From Novosphingobium sp. AP12 (GTDB taxonomy: Bacteria > Pseudomonadota > Alphaproteobacteria > Sphingomonadales > Sphingomonadaceae), in the NCBI RefSeq assembly GCF_000281975.1, contig NZ_AKKE01000173.1:16905-80904 (forward strand): a stretch of 64,000 bases of DNA, read 5' to 3'. The notes beneath the pieces were generated by a model. That model was not told the DNA's origin. It worked only from the letters and a program-made list of their open reading frames with translations, and searched no databases. Below are positions 61,154-64,000 of the stretch, in pieces. Numbering within the stretch: position 1 is the first letter of the stretch; each line of letters opens with the position of its first letter. The position numbers and the translations under genes are program-made.

Positions 61154-61903
61154 ATGAGCGAAGATAGTTCGGGCATGAACGGAGGCAAGGGCCTGGACGG
61201 CATGACCGTGCGCTGGCTCGCGAGTTCGGCGATCCTTGCCGCGGGGCTTGTCGTCGGCGGGTTCGCGCTCGGTGACGGTATCAAGCGGGCATAGCGGGCC
61301 GACCGCGCGGTCACCGTGAAGGGCCTCGCCGAACGGGACGTCACCGCCGACCTCGCGACATGGACGATCAGCTACTCCGCCACCGCCCCCGACCTCGCGA
61401 GCGCGCAAGGCAGCGTCGACCGCGACACCGTCCAGATCGGCACCTTCTTCCGCGAGCTCGGATTCCCCGCCGATGCCCTCCAGCCCACCGGGGTCAACGT
61501 CAGCCAGACCAAGGACAACGCCCGGATCGTCAGCTTCACGGTGCGCCAGCGCGTCACTCTGCGCACGACCGACATCAAGCGGGCGCAGAACGCCGTGCGC
61601 CGCCAGTCCGATCTCGTGCGGCGGGGTGTCATGCTCGAGGAAGGGTCGGGAATGGCCTATACCTTCACCAGGCTCAACGGCATCAAGCCCGAGATGGTGG
61701 CCGCCGCCACGAACGACGCGCGCGCCGCGGCGGAGCAGTTCGCCAAGGACAGCGGCGCCGAGGTGGGCGCGATCAAGAACGCGGCGCAGGGCTATTTCTC
61801 GATCGAGGCGCGCGACGGCGACTCGGGCGGCGGCTGGGGTCAGTCCGACACGCCGTACAAAAAGGTCCGCGTCGTCACGACGATCGACTTCTACCTGAGG
61901 TAG
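61154..61903 (+). pseudogene. SIMPL-domain protein gene interrupted by an in-frame TAG
   Basis: Starting at ATG 61154 (GGGAGAG box before it), the frame encodes a membrane anchor (LASSAILAAGLVVGGFALGD) and ends at TAG 61292-61294 after KRA. The same frame continues without any other stop for 203 codons, giving the SIMPL domain DRAVTVKGLAERDVTADLAT to FYLR at 61903. Such proteins normally read straight through this junction, so one base change (for example CAG to TAG) separates anchor and domain. A GTG at 61316 could start the domain alone, without anchor. Sequencing error, recent loss or read-through are all possible. Confidence 0.8.
61292..61294 (+). other. Premature in-frame TAG codon
   Basis: GCA-TAG-CGG between the anchor (GIKRA) and the domain (RADRAVTVKGL); the reading frame is open on both sides. 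Confidence 0.9.
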
Positions 61904-61913
61904 ACTCGCGAAA

Positions 61914-61941
61914 GACCCGCCCGGATTTCGCCGGACGGGTC
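61914..61941. terminator. Hairpin between convergent SIMPL and porin genes
   Basis: GACCCG-C-CCGG / CCGG-A-CGGGTC with loop ATTTCG; same C-A mismatch design as the terminator at 44.5 kb. The T tracts on both sides are short. Confidence 0.6.
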
Positions 61942-61987
61942 CTTCAGCGAAGGGTTCGCCTGGATGTTCAGACCGGAACGGAGCCGA

Positions 61988-62752
61988 TCAGAACGATGCC
62001 GTCAGCGTGCCCACCACGGCATCGTTGGTGTAGCTGTCGATGCTGGGGCCCGAGACGCCGACGTAGGACACGCTCACCGAAAGCGGGCCGTAGATCGTGG
62101 CCGAGGCGCCGATCGAGTAGTCGATTCCGGTGCGGTCCGAGGTGCAGTAATAGCACGGAGCGAGCGCGCCGTCGGTGTAGCCCAGGTGGCCCGAAAGGGT
62201 AAGCGGGGTGTTGGGGATAGCGAAGTCGACATTGCCGTAGAGATAGAGGTTGTCGCTCTTCTTGTTGCCCGCGAAGTTCGGGAGAGCGTCCTGCTTCCAC
62301 GCGTAAGTGGCGCCGAGCTTCACCTTGGCGGGGCCGGCCATCGCCGAGACCGAGGCGTAAGGCTCGAAGAACTCGGAATCGCCGCCGGTTCCGTTGGGAT
62401 AGGCATAGTAAAGCAGGCCGATATCGGTGGTCACGCCCGAGGAGACTTCACCGGTCCAGCCGCCGAAAATGTCGAGCTCGGTGCTGCCGTAGAGCGAACC
62501 GAGGTCGATCGACGAACCCCAGGTGCCGACGTAAAAGCCGCTGGCGTGCGACACGGTGATGCCGCCCTGGATCGCGATGTCCCCGCCCGACTGCGACACG
62601 CCGCGGAAGCGGTAGTCGCTGGTCACGGCGGCGCTGCCGGTCACGGTGATTTCCTTGGGAGCCTCGGCTTCCTGCGCGAAGGCCGGAGCGGCGGAAAGCG
62701 CGGTTCCCGCAAGAAGAGTGGCGGCGATGGCGCCGCGGACGGACAAAAGCAT
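61988..62752 (-). CDS. TorF-family putative porin
   Basis: A 254-residue outer-membrane protein. The signal peptide ends SAAPAFAQ; the mature part VTGSAAVTSDYRFRGVSQSG is the family signature (Gcw_chp type), followed by strands such as GFYVGTWGSSIDLGSLYGST, GGWTGEVSSGVTTDIGLLYY and LYLYGNVDFAIPNTPLTLSG, ending GTLTASF with terminal Phe. A pair of cysteines (APCYYCTSD) lies in a loop. The ATG at 62752 follows GAGGGA at the best distance; 62758 is an alternative. Substrate unknown. Confidence 0.9.
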   Translation of the reverse strand: MLLSVRGAIAATLLAGTALSAAPAFAQEAEAPKEITVTGSAAVTSDYRFRGVSQSGGDIAIQGGITVSHASGFYVGTWGSSIDLGSLYGSTELDIFGGWTGEVSSGVTTDIGLLYYAYPNGTGGDSEFFEPYASVSAMAGPAKVKLGATYAWKQDALPNFAGNKKSDNLYLYGNVDFAIPNTPLTLSGHLGYTDGALAPCYYCTSDRTGIDYSIGASATIYGPLSVSVSYVGVSGPSIDSYTNDAVVGTLTASF

Positions 62753-62842
62753 GATCATTCCCTCACAATTATTGTCTTGATGCCTCGTCCCACCTGCATC
62801 CGTCGCACCCGGTCTCGTTCACGGACCTCGGTTGCAACAGCT

Positions 62843-62900
62843 CAATATTGCTGCACCGCACCCAGAGGTCGCACAAGAAAAATTTCAATTCAGCAATATT
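62843..62900. repeat. Inverted repeat CAATATTGCTG / CAGCAATATT
   Basis: Arms at 62843-62853 and 62891-62900 around 37 bases, in an AT-rich region between the porin and the phosphoesterase genes. It could be a regulator site or mRNA stem. Confidence 0.5.
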
Positions 62901-62994
62901 AGGGAAATGAACTGTGGGCTTTATGTCACGCACATTATGCGTATGGGTCACGGCTTGTGCCGGTTGGCGCCGCCGCTATACTGCGGTGCGATAA

Positions 62995-63777
62995 ATGCTT
63001 TCAAAAATCCGCAATCTCATGGGCCGCCGTCCATCCAGGCAAGCCCCCTCCATCCCATCCGGCGAACGCGTCTATGCCGTGGGTGACGTCCATGGCCGGG
63101 CCGACCTGTTCGAGGGGCTCATCGACATCATCGAGAAGGACGACGCTGCCCGTGGCCGCGCCCACACGACCGTCGTGTTGCTGGGAGACCTGATCGATCG
63201 CGGCCACGACAGCGCAGCCGTGGTGGAGCGGGCCCGCCGGTGGGCCGCTGAGCGCGAAGTCGAACTGATCCAGGGCAATCACGAGGAAATGCTTCTCGTC
63301 AGCCGCAGCGATATCGATGCGATGCGCGGCTTCCTGAAGTTCGGCGGGCTGGAGACGATCCTGTCCTACGGCGTAGATGCGGCAACGGCGATGTCGGCGG
63401 AGATCGAAGAACTCCAGGCGCTGATGAACGAGGCCATCCCGCAGGACGACTTCGATTTCCTCGACAGCTTCAAGAAGATGGTCCGCATCGGTGACTACGT
63501 GTTCGTCCATGCCGGCGTGCGCCCCGATACACCGCTGGAATTCCAGACCGGGCGCGACTGCCGCTGGATCCGCGAGCCGTTTCTCAGTCATCGCGGCGAT
63601 TTCGGTGGCTTCGTGGTGCACGGCCATACCATCACGCCCGAGCCCGATATCTGCGCCAACCGCGTCGGCATCGACACGGGGGCCTTCCTCCACGGCACCC
63701 TCACCGCGATCGGCCTCCAGGGCGAGGAGCGCTGGTTCCTCCAGGCGAGCGATGCGGTGAGGAGCGAAGCGGCCTAA
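62995..63777 (+). CDS. Metallophosphoesterase (PPP/bis-polyphosphatase-like)
   Basis: A 260-residue calcineurin-fold phosphatase. All metal motifs are visible: GDVHGRAD, GDLIDRG, GNHEEM, VHAGV and GHT. The pattern GDLIDRGHDSAAVVERARRW resembles bacterial serine/threonine and diadenosine tetraphosphate phosphatases of the PrpE/ApaH type. Substrate cannot be told from sequence. A second ATG at 63019 is also possible. It is divergent from the porin gene and followed by a composite REP element. Confidence 0.88.
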   Translation: MLSKIRNLMGRRPSRQAPSIPSGERVYAVGDVHGRADLFEGLIDIIEKDDAARGRAHTTVVLLGDLIDRGHDSAAVVERARRWAAEREVELIQGNHEEMLLVSRSDIDAMRGFLKFGGLETILSYGVDAATAMSAEIEELQALMNEAIPQDDFDFLDSFKKMVRIGDYVFVHAGVRPDTPLEFQTGRDCRWIREPFLSHRGDFGGFVVHGHTITPEPDICANRVGIDTGAFLHGTLTAIGLQGEERWFLQASDAVRSEAA

Positions 63778-63794
63778 GGCGGTTCGAATATGAC

Positions 63795-63927
63795 CGTCGT
63801 CCCAGCGCAGGCTGGGACCGCTGGCCGCGCCACGCGAGTACGAGGCCGGGCAGTCCCTGGCTAGTGGCCTTCGGCGGGGTTCCGCCTCAAGGGTTCACAC
63901 CGGTCCCAGCCTGCGCTGGGATGACGG
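63795..63927. repeat. Composite BIME-like element, second copy
   Basis: CGTCGTCCCAGC-GCAG-GCTGGGACC (63795-63819) and CGGTCCCAGC-CTGC-GCTGGGATGACGG (63901-63927) face each other. The interior starts CGCTGGCCG and has CCGCCTCAAGGGTTC before the second hairpin, as in the copy at 35238-35350. No gene follows in the last 73 bases of the window. Confidence 0.85.
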
Positions 63928-64000
63928 ATCTTGACAAAGAGAACCATTTAGGTTATATGGCCCAGCATCCGCCAGCCGAAGTACAAGGCGAAGCGGTGTT

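Noticed and set aside
61316..61903. SIMPL domain as a complete gene starting at GTG 61316
   Set aside because: It would lack the membrane anchor or signal that precedes the domain in the same frame, and no good ribosome site precedes the GTG; the interrupted-gene reading explains the data better.
1..64000. tRNA, rRNA, insertion sequences, integrases, prophage
   Set aside because: Intergenic gaps were scanned by eye for cloverleaf-like or conserved rRNA sequence and for transposase or integrase motifs in the proteins; none were found, although a short or diverged RNA gene could be missed without a covariance-model search.

Overview
This 64 kb window looks like ordinary chromosome of a high-GC sphingomonad alphaproteobacterium, probably Novosphingobium or a close relative. 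That is an inference from gene content: GatCAB amidotransferase, an ATP12 chaperone, an RpsU with basic C terminus, a TorF-type porin, a large orphan TonB-dependent receptor, a MlaE with fused STAS domain, and HD/ECH-type beta-oxidation genes. No rRNA, tRNA, CRISPR array, insertion sequence, integrase or phage gene was seen. I count about 56 protein genes, one broken by an in-frame amber codon.

Layout. 1-5.9 kb: a LysR regulator (cut by the window edge), a periplasmic PaoABC-type aldehyde oxidoreductase operon and a KgtP-like MFS permease. 6.1-16.5 kb: a fatty-acid locus. The leftward operon thiolase / FadN-like dehydrogenase-hydratase / acyl-CoA dehydrogenase is divergent from a rightward set: DUF2147 protein, FadL, acyl-CoA ligase, MerR regulator and TesB thioesterase. 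16.7-20.6 kb: sulfate ABC transporter sbp-cysTWA. 20.7-28.5 kb: a second acyl-CoA dehydrogenase, a secreted GNAT-like protein, an SDR/TetR/small-protein operon with a good candidate operator, and a TonB receptor. 28.6-35.2 kb: clpB with a heat-shock-type promoter, a SnoaL-like protein and an M16 peptidase.

35.7-40.8 kb: leftward rpsU, two FKBP isomerases and gatCAB. 41.1-44.5 kb: rightward crcB, an RluA-family pseudouridine synthase with a long basic tail, a HAD phosphatase, a small membrane protein and ATP12. 44.6-49.1 kb: an outer-membrane beta-barrel and a four-gene Mla-type lipid transporter. 49.2-54.4 kb: valS, a 21-bp tandem repeat, queE and a MATE exporter. 54.4-60.4 kb: a HerA-like ATPase, a TIGR02186/TauE pair and an NfrB/NfrA-like pair resembling the N4 receptor/polysaccharide system. 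60.6-64 kb: GloA, a SIMPL gene interrupted by TAG, a TorF porin and a metallophosphoesterase.

Translational coupling is pervasive (ATGA, GTGA, TTGA and TGATG overlaps) and fixes many starts, including GTG and TTG ones. Dispersed inverted-repeat elements of the REP/BIME type with the core CCCAGC-GAAG-GCTGGG recur between genes; two copies (near 35.3 and 63.9 kb) share the same composite structure. I found no obvious undescribed multi-gene system. The most interesting items are the amber-interrupted SIMPL gene, the short NfrB/NfrA-like pair, the exported GNAT-like protein, the 21-bp repeat array before queE, the inverted repeat inside the clpB promoter and the TetR-type operator.
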